Source of the DNA: Rhizophagus irregularis
Taxonomy: Eukaryota; Glomeromycota; Glomeromycetes; Glomerales; Glomeraceae
Reading direction: 5' to 3'
Assembly (NCBI RefSeq): GCF_026210795.1
Contig: NC_089455.1
Location: forward strand, 310,001 to 374,000
DNA length: 64,000 nucleotides
Numbering within the stretch: the first letter of the stretch is position 1; the number at the start of each line of letters is the position of its first letter. The notes under the pieces were generated by a model. That model was not told the origin of the DNA. It saw only the letters and a program-made list of their open reading frames with translations, and searched no databases. This document shows positions 24,776-39,710 of the stretch, piece after piece. The position numbers and the translations under genes are program-made.

Positions 24776-24991
24776 TAAGGTTGCTTGCCGAAACTTAGGG
24801 GTTTAGGCAAGATGGCGTTTCGCCGAAAAGCGAAATTCTGCTGAAACTATATTAAAGTTATATTAAAAAACTGGCAAAACTTTGGAGAAAGGCGAAACTG
24901 CTGAAACTCTGCCAAAACTATAATAAATCTATAGTAAAATTTTGACAAAACTAATCGTAGAATTTTGAAGAGGTTTAGACAAGCAACCTTA
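24776..24991. mobile_element. 216-bp hAT-like MITE
   Basis: Terminal inverted repeats TAAGGTTGCTTG (left end and, inverted, right end CAAGCAACCTTA) extend imperfectly to about 20 bp. They are flanked by an 8-bp near-duplication, ATACATTC (24768-24775) and CTACATTC (24992-24999). The interior is filled with short GCTGAAAC and GGCGAAA-like motifs and no open frame. Confidence 0.78.
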
Positions 24992-25236
24992 CTACATTCT
25001 ATGCACAAGAGAATGATAACTGGTTGAGTTTTTATATAATTTTTTTATAGAGTAGATTAAAGAAAAGATTAAAAAAGATGACATATATTGCTACTAAATA
25101 TGCAAATCAATATTATTACTATAATTTGAACAATTTCTCTTATCAAGCAGTTCAATTTGGAAAAAAATAACTTCTAGGATAGTGATTGTATAGATAAAAA
25201 AGTCTTGGATATTCATCAAAAGAAATATTTTAAAAG

Positions 25237-25901
25237 ATGTTTTTTATGCAATTATTATGGATACGTTCAAGAACAATTTGTAGGAAACTGTTGTCAGTGC
25301 TGACCGTTATACTTGAGCTTAATTTTATTGATCCTGCTGAAAATGGTAAACTTTATAAGACTGTAATTAATTCAGGCGCGGTAGAAGCATCTCTTTTTAC
25401 CATGTCCATAGTGTGCTTGGAAAAAAGGGATGGCAAGTTCATGTTGGGAGAATGGGAGAATAATCACAAATCAAAGGATTGTATATTAAAAAAAAGAAAA
25501 AATAAACTAGTTCTTTTTTAAAAAAAAAATATTTTATTTTTAAAGGCTCAAAAGGCTCAGAAACAAGAATAGATATTATGTTCATAGAGGAAGTATATTT
25601 ATCTGATACTTTCTATAACATTTATAACAATTGGTTAAATACAGAAATTAGAAAAATTAAATTAAAATCTGTATTCATAACTAATCTCGATTTGAGTAAG
25701 CCATCTGAGCTATTAAAATTAAAAAGTACCACCAATCAGATGAAAGGAAAGAGTTCATGGCAAGTCTTCTCAATAAGCAATAATGATGGTACAGGATGTT
25801 TCCAAGCACATCTTCAGAGCTGGCGTGAAAGTTGGAAAGGATCCAAAAACAAATCACAGGCGGATTACAGTTTAACAATGAAAATAGTTTTAAATCTCTG
25901 A
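25237..25901 (+). pseudogene. Unrecognised coding relics
   Basis: Two adjacent open frames, 25237-25521 (94 codons) and 25578-25901 (107 codons), have a protein-like composition, for example NFIDPAENGKLYKTVINSG and SSWQVFSISNNDGTGC. Neither carries a motif I know. They may be parts of one decayed repeat-family gene. They lie upstream of a hAT-like relic and could belong to the same old element. Confidence 0.25.
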
Positions 25902-26586
25902 AATAGAAGAAAGATAAAGAATTCAGAAATTGGATTAAATACGAGTTTTCTTTCGTCCCTTACTTTTCCAAATTCTTTTCTTCACTCCTATAGCTCCAAA
26001 ACTTTGAAGGTATATACCTTCAAATTTTTTACTTTTTTTTTAACTAATAATGATTTTATTAAATTATTTAAATATGCAGCTAATTCTTTAAATTATAACT
26101 ATAGTTAAAATTTTATCAGAAGAACTTGGTAGAACTATTCTAGTCATACGTTTCACCAATTTTAATTAATGATATAAACTTCAAATTTAGAATTTTAAAC
26201 AGATCAAAAGAATTATTATTATAGACACCATCGCTATCCGTAGTAAATCTTAGGTGCAACGCCTTACTGAGATCAAACAAAATTACATAAAAGGCCATTA
26301 TAGGTGAAGCATTGATGATTATTTCTGACCGTCCAAAAACACTCGTGTTATTGAGAAGGAAAGGTTTGTTGAACTTACTTATGTAGTTGGTTTATTAAAT
26401 TTATTTTATCTAAGCTATTCTTTGTCAGATCTCCATTGATACGATCTTAACCAATTATTCTAACAAAGATTAGCATTCAATCGACGCTTATCCGAAATAC
26501 AAGTTATTGGAACAACTCTAGCAAGATTGAAAATCGTTTGTCTGCAAAACATCAAACTATTATCAACTATTATCAGAAGTAATTTT

Positions 26587-26783
26587 ACTGGTCTTTCCGA
26601 AAAGCTCTTGCTTTAAAAAAACATGGATTTTTTGATGATATTCGTACATTATCAGATATTCTAAAACCCATTAAAGATGCAATTTTAGAGGAACCTCATA
26701 TTTTAAACAAATGCTTATCAAGCATTAAGAAATTCATGTGCCAAGAATCCCTTCATATATACTTATATTTACAAATAATTTAG
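26587..26783 (+). pseudogene. hAT transposase relic
   Basis: The frame encodes KALALKKHGFFDDIRTLSD followed directly by ILKPIKDAI. This resembles the 'FW..L..L..IL.PIK.AI' block in the middle of hAT transposases, just before the region with the third catalytic residue. Stops precede and follow it within a few tens of codons, and no terminal repeats are evident. The flanking sequence 26220-27100 may be more of the same element. Confidence 0.45.
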
Positions 26784-27212
26784 CTCACAAAAAAAAAAGC
26801 ACCCTTGTGCATTTGAACCATTACGTAAGATTCAATGCATAACAGTCTATTTCATGATTTAAGGCCAATAGTTGGAGGTATTTTGGGGGATATCGTTAGA
26901 ATAAGATTGTGATATGATGTTCAGATATTTCCAAGATACCGAAAATTTTTCAGTCTGGTGTTGAAGATTATTGTGTAGATATTACGGCCAATGTTCTTAA
27001 TATTTGAATGAGATTAACTAAAGAATATACTGAAGCCAGAAAAAGGGAACTAAAGGTCAAAGAGAAAGCAATTAATAACAAAAACTTTATTAAACAAAAA
27101 TGACTTAATATAGACAAAAAATTTGGTATTGGATATCAAATAATAAATTATTATTAATTTATTACTTTCTCAACAATTTCTACAAAAATTAAAAAATTAT
27201 ATTGTATCTTAG

Positions 27213-30200
27213 TTAAGATTTATTATTATCATCCCAATCCCATAATGTATTTTCAACATCTAAATTTTTTTCTACAAATAAATCTTTAATTTCCGCAATT
27301 TCTTCTTCATATTTACTATATAATTTAATATCCTTTTTTTTATCACTTATTTCTTTCCAAGTGTTTAAACATGATGGTGTACCTAAATAAAAAATATATT
27401 TCGGATCTGGTTCTAAAGGTAAAAAATGTATATCATCCAATGCTTCATAATCCGAAACACTATCTGCTCTAAATCTTAATAAAGCATTATTTGCTTGCGT
27501 ATCTGCTTCAGAATAAATTCCACTAAAATAAATATAAATTTAGTTAAATAACTTATATTTATACCGTATATTATTATTAATTTTACTCACCCCATAAAAG
27601 CAATGAACATGTTTTGTAAAACTGTTACCACAAAGATACTGGCAAGTAATGTTAAAGTTTCTACAGCCCAAAAATCCCAAGTATCATTTTGTACGTAACT
27701 TCCGCTCAACCAAAAATAAGATGAAATTAATGAATCAAGAAAATTTGTATTTGGATTATCCAATCTACTATTCGGATCAAAATCCTTTGTCACTGTAACA
27801 TCTATAGGTTTATTCGTTGTAGAATATTTTAAGGAATATGTATCAGATTTTTGAGTAACGTTTGTAAAAGTTGGATGTTGTAATAAAATAAACCTATATA
27901 ACAGATATAAGATATACTATATTATTATTTTTTTTCTCGTAAAGTACAGAATTAAGTAAATTAAAACTTACATTGAATGAGCAAAAGCTGCAAGTACCAA
28001 AAACATAAATAAAAGAAAAATATACGATTTTTCCAAAATATTTAAAATAATAAATATGTATCTTGCAGTCTCTAAGACAAATGAAGATAAATTAGCTTAC
28101 TAAAAAAAATTATTTTAGCATATAATAATATATTAATGTCATAAGATACTGATACCTGATAACAAACGAAGATATAAAATCTAGAATTCAAAAATGAATA
28201 AGGGATATTAATATCGTATCGGTAATAATAATTGTTGCTTACATAGATATCAGATACTTACAAATTCAAACCAGAGAATTAACACAGTAAAAGAAATTGA
28301 GACAGTTATTTCTTGAGTTGTAACTACATCTGCGAATCCATTTGAAAACTTATATGATTTTATAATAAATACAGACAATACAAATAATGGAGAAATAATA
28401 GCAAATAAATCAAAAATATTGAAAAAATTAATATAATTCTTCCATCCAAGATGAACTAGTTGCCTGTATTCTACAAATATTAAGAAAAATCCCAAATAAT
28501 AAAGATAAATTATCAAAACAAATATAAAATTATTAAGATGCCCCGTCATTCTAACATGAGAAAGATAAAATCCGCATACAACAGCATAACAAGTTGCATA
28601 CAAAATAAAAAGCACGTAAAGTCGAAGAAAATAATTTCTTGCTGGAACCCATCTATAATTAATTGCAGCTTCCATCGTTGGATTATTAAACACGTTATTA
28701 TCTTTTTCAGCTCTAATAATTTTAACGAATGGACTAAGTTTTTCTGATATTTGTGATAAATACCCTCGAGGAACAAATATTAAGTAAAATAATTTTGAAA
28801 AGGATGATTGCGGATTATCCTTTTGACCTTCCAATTGCCCTTCTACAATTTCACTTGTAGCAAATTCATATAGAGGTACAATTCTTATTTGCGGAGGAAT
28901 TTTTCTAAAAGGATTCGGAAAAATATATTGATATATCGCGGTATAAATATCTATATATTTTTCTCGAAGATATTTTAAATCAAATCGACGATGTGTTTCT
29001 TTAACAACTAATTTTGTATTTGGAGAGAATGCAATAAAATTTTGTTTTTTTTTTCTCTTTTTTTCAATTTCATAAGGTATAACATCTCTATAATCAATAT
29101 TATATGACATTTCCATTCCAAGAAAACACTTCTTATAAAATATTTCCTTAGCATAATAATCTAGATAAATAATATTTAAATTATTTGCATCTTTGTATAT
29201 ATTAACATATATGAGGTTAAACTTACCTAACAATTTATGTCTATATAATTCCGGAATTGCTTTAGAAACAGTAATTAACCATCCAATATTTTGAACCGCG
29301 TTGTTAGTATAATACTCTAAAAGATATCCAACGATAACAACATGACGATCAATGCGCCTGTCTGAAAAAAAAAAATTTTTATACATTCATTTAGACTTTA
29401 AATTTGGGTTAGTAAAAAAAAAAAAGAATTACCTTTTGAACAGAAACAAATCGCAACTTGTAAGTCAGTTAATTTATCGTTTATTTCTTGTCTATCATAC
29501 TCATCTTGTATGCTCTCCACATTCTGTTCTACAATTTTTTCTTTGACATAAATTGTGTCATCTTCCCATCGCTTAATTTGAGGAATGTGCAAATGCGTAT
29601 CTTTTTCGCCAAATAAAATATATTTCACAAGAAATGTAGAACCTCCAATGATAATGTTCCTCATAACATCATAACGAACATCTATTAATTTCCAAACAAC
29701 TGGATTTTTCTTAATAAATCTCCAAATTACAAGAGAAATTCTATTTATTAACTTTACAAACTTATGATTTTTTTTATGACCTACGAGTCTATATTTTCGA
29801 TAATTCAAATGAGCAAGAGCTTCACAAGCATGTCTTATAGCAGTAACATGTCCATCTGGGTATGGCCATCTAATTGTAGCATTTTCCTTAATACCTTTAC
29901 AAGTCCAAGAAACTTTTAGGTAAAAAGTTCTTTCTCCAACATCTAATTCTTCAATATTTAGTGTATCTTCTTCATCATTATCTCTTAGTTTTGTTTTATT
30001 TGACCAAATATATTCGAGAAATACATCATCTTTATTTCCTTGCCAAATTTGAACCGTAGTTCTTCCAACAATTAATTGAATTGTTTCTTCTTCGTCCAAA
30101 TAAGCAGAAACTCGTTCATAATTATGATCTATCACCCAAGGTTCTTTATTATTGACCAACGGTTTTTCATCTGAAGGATCTTTTTTACGACGGTAAATAA

Positions 30201-31689
30201 TATGTGCCGGATGATTTTTAGCATGTTTTTTTGGCATCATATATGAATTTTTATCCTCGGGGATTAATTTACAATAAAACTTACTTTGTGAATCCTCCTC
30301 TTCTTCTTTTGAACTCCATGTCTCAAATATTGAAGTAACCTTCCCATTAGCATCAACTGTTAATAGATCTCCAAAACACCTTGAGTTGTAAGATTTAAAT
30401 GCTGTATGGTCTTCTATTGTAATAAAATTATCGTCACCTTCGTGATATTGAATATGATTTTTAGCCGAACTAAATAAGCTCCAAATTACGACTGTTGCAT
30501 GTTTTTTTTTTGGTTCTTTAATAATTAACATTAATTCTTTATCTCCTTTAGTAAATTCACCAAACATTATTTTAACATCATCCCCAAATTTTCTACAAGC
30601 TATCTCCAAACCACTCTCAATAAGAAATATTAAAACAGAATCAATACCTGTTGAAAACATTATAAGAAGTCTATTTCGAGAAATTGAGAAAATTGGTTTA
30701 GAAAACTTTTTGTATGAATATTTATATAATCGCTCTTGAAAAATTTGTTCCATTTCCATTGTTATTAAATTAAATATTTGTATTGCTTGGATGCCTTCAT
30801 TATATTGTTCAATTACAAAATAATGATCAAAAAGACACGCTTCTATCCTTTCCAAACAAGGGTTAATATTGTATAAATTAGTTAATTCATCTTCAAGTAA
30901 TTTCGGATATAAAAAATGCTTTGGAATGTTTTTCTTTGAAGAATGATATTTACTATCATATGTATATCTAAAAATTCCTTTCGAATTAATAATAAGACAC
31001 CATATTCTTGCAGATTCATTTGAATGAATAAATCTAACAATTCCACCTATTTGATACTCTCCATATTTTTCTAGACTGTTGAATGATCCTGAATCATCTT
31101 TTACCATGCGATAAATTAATGTTTTACCATGCTGTTGATTTTTTGAATCGACCAACATATCACTTTTTTCCACCAATGATATTGCGATAAAAATAACTTT
31201 TTCGTTAGGATATTCAACAAGTCTTGATAATGCAGTTTGAAATAAAGGATATTGTTGGTTTTCCAGAATTTTCATTTCAGTATTTAGAAAATAACTTTTA
31301 TCAACTTGAAATGATTTCTCTTTAGATAATTCGTCTTTTCGTTCCTTCTCAATAATTTTAAATTGTAACGTATCTAAAAAGTAAAAAAGAAGAAAAAAAT
31401 AAAAATTATAAAATTCTCTATATTATCTGAATTATATACTATACATACAATTGTTGAATATAAGAATATATGATCCATCCAGGCTTATAGCTAAATGCCA
31501 TCTTGCCTTACTCGATATTTCATTATTCTGTTGCTTAGAAGCTATTAAAAAATAAATAAATTGGTTAAAAAATAGATTACGTATAAAGTAAATTAATATT
31601 TTTTAAAATAATAATATACAAGATGCGAAGGTTTCCGTAGAAATAATTATATTATCTGCATCTGATGAGCTTAACATTCCTTCCGACAT
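27213..31689 (-). CDS. Large ion-channel-family membrane protein (ion transport domain)
   Basis: There are seven exons on the minus strand: 31689-31620, 31541-31449, 31373-29433, 29361-28262, 28069-27972, 27893-27591 and 27522-27213. Phases agree throughout and give about 1304 residues. The N-terminal half is soluble and beta-rich (WHLAISLDGSYILIFNN, VIFIAISLVEKSDM), perhaps WD-like. Transmembrane segments begin about residue 945 (YFLRLYVLFILYATCYAVV), followed by FIFVLIIYLYYLGFFLIFV, FDLFAIISPLFVLSVFII and VSISFTVLILWFEF. Exons 5-6 supply SYIFLLFMFLVLAAFAHSM and a pore-loop-like stretch (LISSYFWLSGSY), then the last membrane helix (TLTLLASIFVVTVLQNMFIA). The cytosolic tail begins GGIYSEADTQANNALLRFRA. 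The arrangement resembles TRP/voltage-like cation channels. Ion selectivity cannot be read from the sequence. The exon 5 acceptor (TTAGAG|ACT) is the least certain boundary. A decayed copy lies upstream at 33420-34330. Confidence 0.87.
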
Positions 31690-32070
31690 ATTTGAATATC
31701 ATTGATAGGTAAAAATTTTTAAGATATATTTTCGGATTTTATTATTATTATTTTTCTTCTTATTTTTTGATATCTTTCATGTTTACGGTGTATATTTATA
31801 GTCTATTATACGTGATATTTTAATAAAAATATTTTTGGTTATTATATTGTTGGTTATTATTCTTAATTCATCTATTTTAATTAATTGACAAGATAAAACG
31901 TGTTGAACGCCCGATTTACGTGCGTAATATTAAACAAAAATTCATTTTTTTGCAAAAATTGTGCCACATAATAATAAATAACCGACAACTTAATAATTAA
32001 TATTGTCCCACGATATATGGCGCCTCATTTCGAATTTCTTGTATAATCATTCAAAACATAAATCATTTTA

Positions 32071-32670
32071 CATCGCCACATTGTATCAGCCTCCTTTATA
32101 ATTTAGAGAAATATGGATTTATTACTCGCCTGTTGATTGGACTAAAATATAGCGTTAAATTGCACTTAATATAATGACACGTACGTTGTTAATTTTTACA
32201 ATAGTTGTTAGATTTTAAACGGTTGGCAATGATGTTTACTGGCTCTGCTATGTTCAATTGTCCAAAAAATAATTTTTTTTTGGGACATTTTTACCTGTAA
32301 ACTACTTATAAATTATGTCCCATTTACTGGGCTTTGTACGCGTGATTCTTTACAGTAATAATTATTTAATTAGCCATCAGTTAATCGATAATAAATCATT
32401 AAATCATGTGCACTGCCCGATAATTTAATAAAAGTTCTTTTGGTGCAAAAGCTGTGTAAAAGGTATCATTAATTAAATTAATTGTTTTCATTTAATCTTA
32501 ATATTTTAAACAATCGACAAGATGATATGCCCTTATTTTCTAATCTCTTGTGTATTTATTCTCGTTTTAAAATTATTTAATTTATTCGAATCATGCTGCA
32601 TCGCCATATTATATCAGCCACCTTTTTTAATTTAGAAATATATGGCTTTATTGGCTTTATTCACATATTT
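32071..32670. repeat. Diverged direct duplication in the channel upstream region
   Basis: A segment starting CATCGCCACATTGTATCAGC at 32071 is repeated as CATCGCCATATTATATCAGC at 32599, an offset of 528 bp. Both copies continue CTTTWTAATTTAGA.AAATATGG.TTTATT. The duplication lies between the channel gene start and its decayed copy, so it may mark duplicated promoter sequence. The rest of 31690-33419 shows no gene. Confidence 0.6.
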
Positions 32671-33419
32671 TTTTTGATTGTGGCTTTTATGGTATTATTT
32701 TTTTACGATTAATCGTGATTGGACAGTAAAAATCATCACACATTTAATAACACGTACTCAAATTATTTTTTAATAAATTACAAAACAATGATGCACTTAC
32801 TATCAATTTATTGGTAGAGAAGTGAGAAATGCGGATTTAGTCAATACATACACCAGTTAATTTTATCAAGTAATGATATTTGAATTCGTGTTTTTAAAAA
32901 ATGGCATCTTAATTCTCCCCTATATTAAACCAAAATTATATTGAAATTTTGAAATAGTATTCGTGCATATATGAATGTGTGATCATTCTATGTCTATTTT
33001 TACGACGAACTTTGGTTTTCAATAAAAAGAAATAAGGACATTTTAACTCATATAAAGTTCTCCCGAAGTTCTTCCATATTATTTTAAAGTAAGTTATACA
33101 GTATTTATTAATTAATTTCGTTAGATAGATATTACTTATTTAAATCATTTATTATTTATCAGTTATGATAATCTCATAGTATTGATGAACTCCTTGAGTG
33201 GATTGAACAATATATTGATCTATTCATTGAACAAGTTTTCAATCAATTTCTTTAAAATTTTTGTATAGGTTTTTATGCAATAAATGTTATTTTTAATATA
33301 CTGTAGTTATCATGTCCCCTATAAATGTATTATATATCAATCCATTAGAACTAATGAAATAATATGGATAACATCTCAAATGCATATTAACTGAAAGCAT
33401 AAAGTAATGTATAGTTAAT

Positions 33420-34330
33420 TTATTCTTTTGCTATCTTTCTCTTGTTTGTTCTTCATTATTCTTTGATATAAATCGTGTTATCTTCCTACCATTTAGCTCT
33501 CGCTATGCTAAATTCATATTTTTCTACCAAATAAAATATATTTCAATGAAAATTTATCATAACATTCACTATTTTCCAATATTTTCAGTTTTTTCTTGTT
33601 GATAAATCTTCAAAATCACAATAAATAATTTTATTATTAACTTTACAAACTTTTTATATTCTACAAGTCTTCTATATTTCGATAATTTAAGAGCTTCACA
33701 ATAAGCATATCTTATAACAATGACATATAATAGTTATTACAAGTTGTTTTTTTCTATTATTGACTGGTTTGTATAATTAAATCCTTATTCCCTTGTCAAA
33801 TTTGAAATAGTTCTTGCATTAATAATAATACTTCGTCCAGATAAGCAGAGATCTTTCGGCTGTCCATGAATGACAGCTTTGGTGTATAAATGATAAAAAG
33901 ATGCCTGTTACAATGTTACATTTATGTATACTTTACTTTAAATAGTATGTGCTCGTTTATCTTTACCATATTTTTTGGAATCGTTTATGAAGTTTATTCG
34001 ATTAATTTGAAGAAATTTAAAACTTTTTTTAGGAAATCACCTTGAATTAAGAATAGTCCTATATAGTTCTATATTAATACTTTAGAATTCTAGTTGTATT
34101 GATTCCTTTATTAAATTATAATTAATAATAACTTCAATTAATTCACCACCAAACATTATTTTAATATATTTCTATTCTTTTTGAAACCTTTTTGGATAAT
34201 TTAATTATTGTTATTATGTTTCTTTAAGATTATTCATTACTAAAGAATACATCATAATTTTGCAACTTTAATAATGGGCATTTTAGTAAATTCTTGGATA
34301 TGAGTACTTTTGTCATGAAATTATTGTGTT
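33420..34330 (-). pseudogene. Decayed duplicate of the ion-channel gene (exon 3 part)
   Basis: Blocks along this stretch match exon 3 of the neighbouring channel gene in the same order and strand. Examples: TTTATTAACTTTACAAACTT (29744) versus TTATTATTAACTTTACAAAC (about 33630); the block around CAAGAGCTTCACAAGCATG (29814) versus TTAAGAGCTTCACAATAAGC (about 33686); GTCCAAATAAGCAGA (30096) versus GTCCAGATAAGCAGA (33836); CACCAAACATTATTTTAA (30559) versus 34146. Stops and indels are everywhere. It is an old tandem duplicate that lost function. Confidence 0.78.
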
Positions 34331-34908
34331 ACATTTGGCTATACTTTATTTGTTTTTTTTTATTTTAGAGCACTTTGGTTTTTAAATTAAACAAAGAATT
34401 GAGGGATTAAATAAAGTTGTTTAGTAATTATGGATTATTTATAGCACAAAAATGAATTATTCAGGCGCGAAGTTCCTTAAAACACTGGTTTTTAAAAATC
34501 GAAATATGTCTTCGGATAATATCATGTCTAGAAAAATGTCATGTAGATATTCAGGATATGTCACGAAATATTGTTGTTGTAACCTTCGAACTATTTAATT
34601 ATTTGATTGTACAATAAACAACATATTACATAAGCGTATATCTTTGGTAAACACTTGCATATAGTTAGATATAGTACTGTATATTGCGAGTTTTTTGATT
34701 CGCGATTTCTGAGTAAGCCAAAATTCTATATTGTATATAAATCAATAACTAAATTTAATTTAAAATTTCTTAATAATACAAACTTTCAATTTGGACTATA
34801 CAATAAATAAATAAATTATATAAATACAACTATAACTAAATACATATAATATATATATATACTGTATAAAAAAAAAAATTATTAAATAAACTCTTAACAA
34901 CAATTAAA

Positions 34909-36681
<1,773 letters not shown>

Positions 36682-36941
36682 TTTAAAAAATTTACCAAAG
36701 TATTGATAAAAGCAAAATTTGAATGGTTTTTGAATTGTTCGCCAATATTAGCAGTATATTAGCCCGATCACGTGAACCGAATAAAAACTTTTACTAACTT
36801 CTTTATTTGGTTAATACCTTAGAGTAGAATTCTAGAAATTCGCACGTTGTACTTGTACATCAACATCGAAATCACGTGAATGTGAAAGATTGTGTCATAA
36901 ACTTTTGTGATAAAAAAATTTTCTGATGTCTGATAGTAAGC
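36682..36941. promoter_or_regulatory. Divergent promoter region between CaM kinase and CCT5
   Basis: Only 260 bp separate the two start codons, so both promoters must share or abut here. The stretch contains GATCACGTGAACC (about 36768) and AATCACGTGAATGTG (about 36871), two CACGTG E-boxes about 100 bp apart in an otherwise AT-rich context. bHLH-type factors could bind them (inference). Confidence 0.6.
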
Positions 36942-39294
36942 ATGTCAAAAGATATGAGTGCTGTTTATGCGACAGACGAATATGGGCGACCTTTTATCAT
37001 TGTAAGAGAACAACAAAGGAAAAGTAGACTTAGTGGTATTGATGCTATAAAGGTGAAACTAGCTATTTTCGATGCTTATTGATCTATGGTCAATTCAATA
37101 ACTTTTGTTCCTATTCATAATAGTACCATATTTTAGCTGCAAAAACTGTTGCTTCTATTATCAAGACTTCTTTGGGTCCTAGAGGTGTGTTATCAATTAA
37201 TTTATATAATATTAGGTTGATTATTAACATATTACTATTATTATCCCATTTTTGTATTTCCACAATTGAATCAACCAAAGGTCTTGACAAAATTCTAATA
37301 TCACCTGATGGAGATATTACCGTTACTAATGATGGTGCAACAATTTTGACTCAAATGGAAGTTGAGCACCAGATTGCAAAGTTATTGGTTCAATTATCTA
37401 AATCTCAAGACGATGAAATTGGGGATGGAACAACCGGTGTTGTCGGTATGTTTTTAAAACTTAAGCTTCTTTTTATATAGCATCATTCCTTTTTAAAAAT
37501 TATTTAGTTAAATCTCATTTTGTTAAGTTCTTGCGGGCGCACTTCTTGAACAAACTGAGACTCTCTTGGAACGGGGTATTCATCCTATTCGTATAGCAGA
37601 TGGATTTGAGAGAGCGTGTAAAATTGCTGTGGAGCATTTGGATAAAATTTCTGATCTAGTAGAATTTACCAAAGACAATACCGAAAGCTTACTTAAAACT
37701 GCAAAAACAAGTTTAGGAAGTAAAATGCAAGTATATTATTTAATTAATATCTTAAAGTAATAATGAAATTTACCAACAATCAATTATTTTTTTTTCCGTC
37801 TGTTAGAGTTTCAAAATATCATGGACAATTTGCTAAAATAGCAGTTGACGCAGTATTATCAGTAGCAGATTTGGAGCGTAAAGATGTTGATTTTGAATTG
37901 ATTAAAGTGGATGGAAAAGTAGGAGGTTCATTAGAAGACACTAAATTGGTACAAGGAGTAGTAATCGATAAAGATATGTCACATCCTCAAATGCCACGTG
38001 AAGTACGTGATGCTAAAATTGCTATTTTAACATGCCCATTTGAGCCTCCTAAACCAAAAACTAAACACAAATTAGATATTACTTCTGTCGAAGAATATAA
38101 AAAATTACAAAATTATGAAAAAGAAAAATTTGAAGAAATGATTAAGCGTGTCAAAGATACCGGTGCTAATTTAGTTATTTGTCAGTGGGGTTTTGATGAT
38201 GAAGCTAATCATTTGTTGATGCAAAATGAGTTACCGGCTGTCCGTTGGGTTGGTGGTCCTGAGATAGAGGTATATTAATATACTTGTTCGTTTTAGGATT
38301 GTAAAGTTTGATCGAATAATAATTTTCAGTTATCACTATTTTTATACAGCTTATTGCCATTGCTACAAATGGACGTATTGTTCCTCGTTTTGAGGATCTT
38401 AAGCCCGAGAAACTTGGTAAGGCCGGTCATGTTCGTGAGATTTCCTTCGGTACTACAAAGGATCGTATGCTTGTTATTGAGGAATGTTCAAATTCTCGTG
38501 CCGTTACCGTATTTGTTCGCGGTAGTAACAAAATGGTGCGAAGCTATCCTTTTTTTTCTTACATATCATTATATTATATATAACGTGTTTTTGGTGATGA
38601 TTCCATTTTTTGTTGCAGATAATTGATGAGGCTAAGAGATCCATTCATGATGCTTTGTGTGTTGTACGTAATCTTGTTCGTGATAATCGTGTTGTATATG
38701 GAGGTGGTGCTGCTGAAATCAGTTGTTCACTTGCCATCTCTCAAGCTGCTGATAAGGTAATATAATATTCAACCAATTTTGTTTTCTTACCTTGTGTAAT
38801 TCTAAATATTTTATTTGTGTAATCCTAATTACTTTTATTTATTAAGATATCGTCCATTGAACAACATGCTGTTCGTGCATTCGCTAATGCTTTGGATGCG
38901 ACTCCTTTAGCACTTGCGGAAAATTCTGGCCTCTCTCCAATAGAGACATTGGCTGATATTAAATCGCGCCAAATAAATGAAAATAATAGTCAATTAGGAA
39001 TTGATTGTATGGGAACTGGATCTAATGGTAAATAATTTAATTGTGCTCTTACTCCAAAAGAAAATGCTATTAATCTTTTTTTTTTTTTAGATATGAAAGT
39101 TCAATTTGTTTATGATCCACTTATTTCCAAAAGGCAACAATTCTTGTTGGCGACTCAACTCGTAAAGATGATACTTAAGATAGATGATGTAAGATAATTT
39201 ATTTATTTATATATTGTTGTTTTTAAAATGAACATATTTACATTATAATCTCTTTTTAAATAACCAGGTCATTACAACGGGATCCGTCGGTTAA
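36942..39294 (+). CDS. CCT5: T-complex protein 1 subunit epsilon (CCT5 chaperonin)
   Basis: There are ten exons: 36942-37052, 37124-37184, 37281-37445, 37528-37726, 37807-38269, 38350-38535, 38619-38756, 38847-39027, 39091-39188 and 39268-39294. They give 542 residues, almost exactly the family length. The N-terminus [20 protein letters not shown] is diagnostic of the epsilon subunit. ATP-site motifs follow in order: [28 protein letters not shown] and GGGAAEI. Epsilon-typical blocks include [19 protein letters not shown] and [15 protein letters not shown]. It is one of eight paralogues forming the cytosolic CCT/TRiC ring that folds actin and tubulin. Intron 4 starts with GC (AAAAT|GCAAGT) and ends TTAG; only this join keeps frame into [14 protein letters not shown]. 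The first ATG upstream (36925) runs into a stop at once, so 36942 is the start. The last exon is only nine codons. Confidence 0.97.
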
Positions 39295-39710
39295 ATTTAC
39301 AAGTAAACATTTTTTTATAACCAATAACTTACAACGTTAACGTTGCCTGTAAAATGATGCATATTTTTTTAATATATGTTGAAAAACTTAAATTAGTACC
39401 AAATGAATTTAATTTTAATAAATTAGACACAAAATTGAGTATGTATTGCAACATAATTTCCAACGAATATAAAATATATTTATTGTTTCCATAAAAACAT
39501 ATCTGAAATTTAACCAACTTATGATGGGCATATTTGCCACAATATATGTTAACACATTCCTAATATAATAATATTTCATTACTAACATTTTAATTTATTC
39601 CAATCATGACTAAAAATTACAATTAAAATGAATATCATTGCATCTCAATGAGGAAAATTATTTTTTTCTTTTTTTATATTTTAATTCTATTAAATTCCCT
39701 TAAAATTAAT
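39295..39710. other. Convergent 3' intergenic region (CCT5/eRF3)
   Basis: 416 bp separate the two convergent stop codons and must hold both 3' untranslated regions and cleavage sites. AATAAATT near 39417 and TTTATT runs on the other strand could serve as polyadenylation signals. No gene. Confidence 0.5.

Noticed and set aside
28538-28776. Open frames on both strands inside the channel gene
   Set aside because: Shadows of exon 4, which has the real coding signal.
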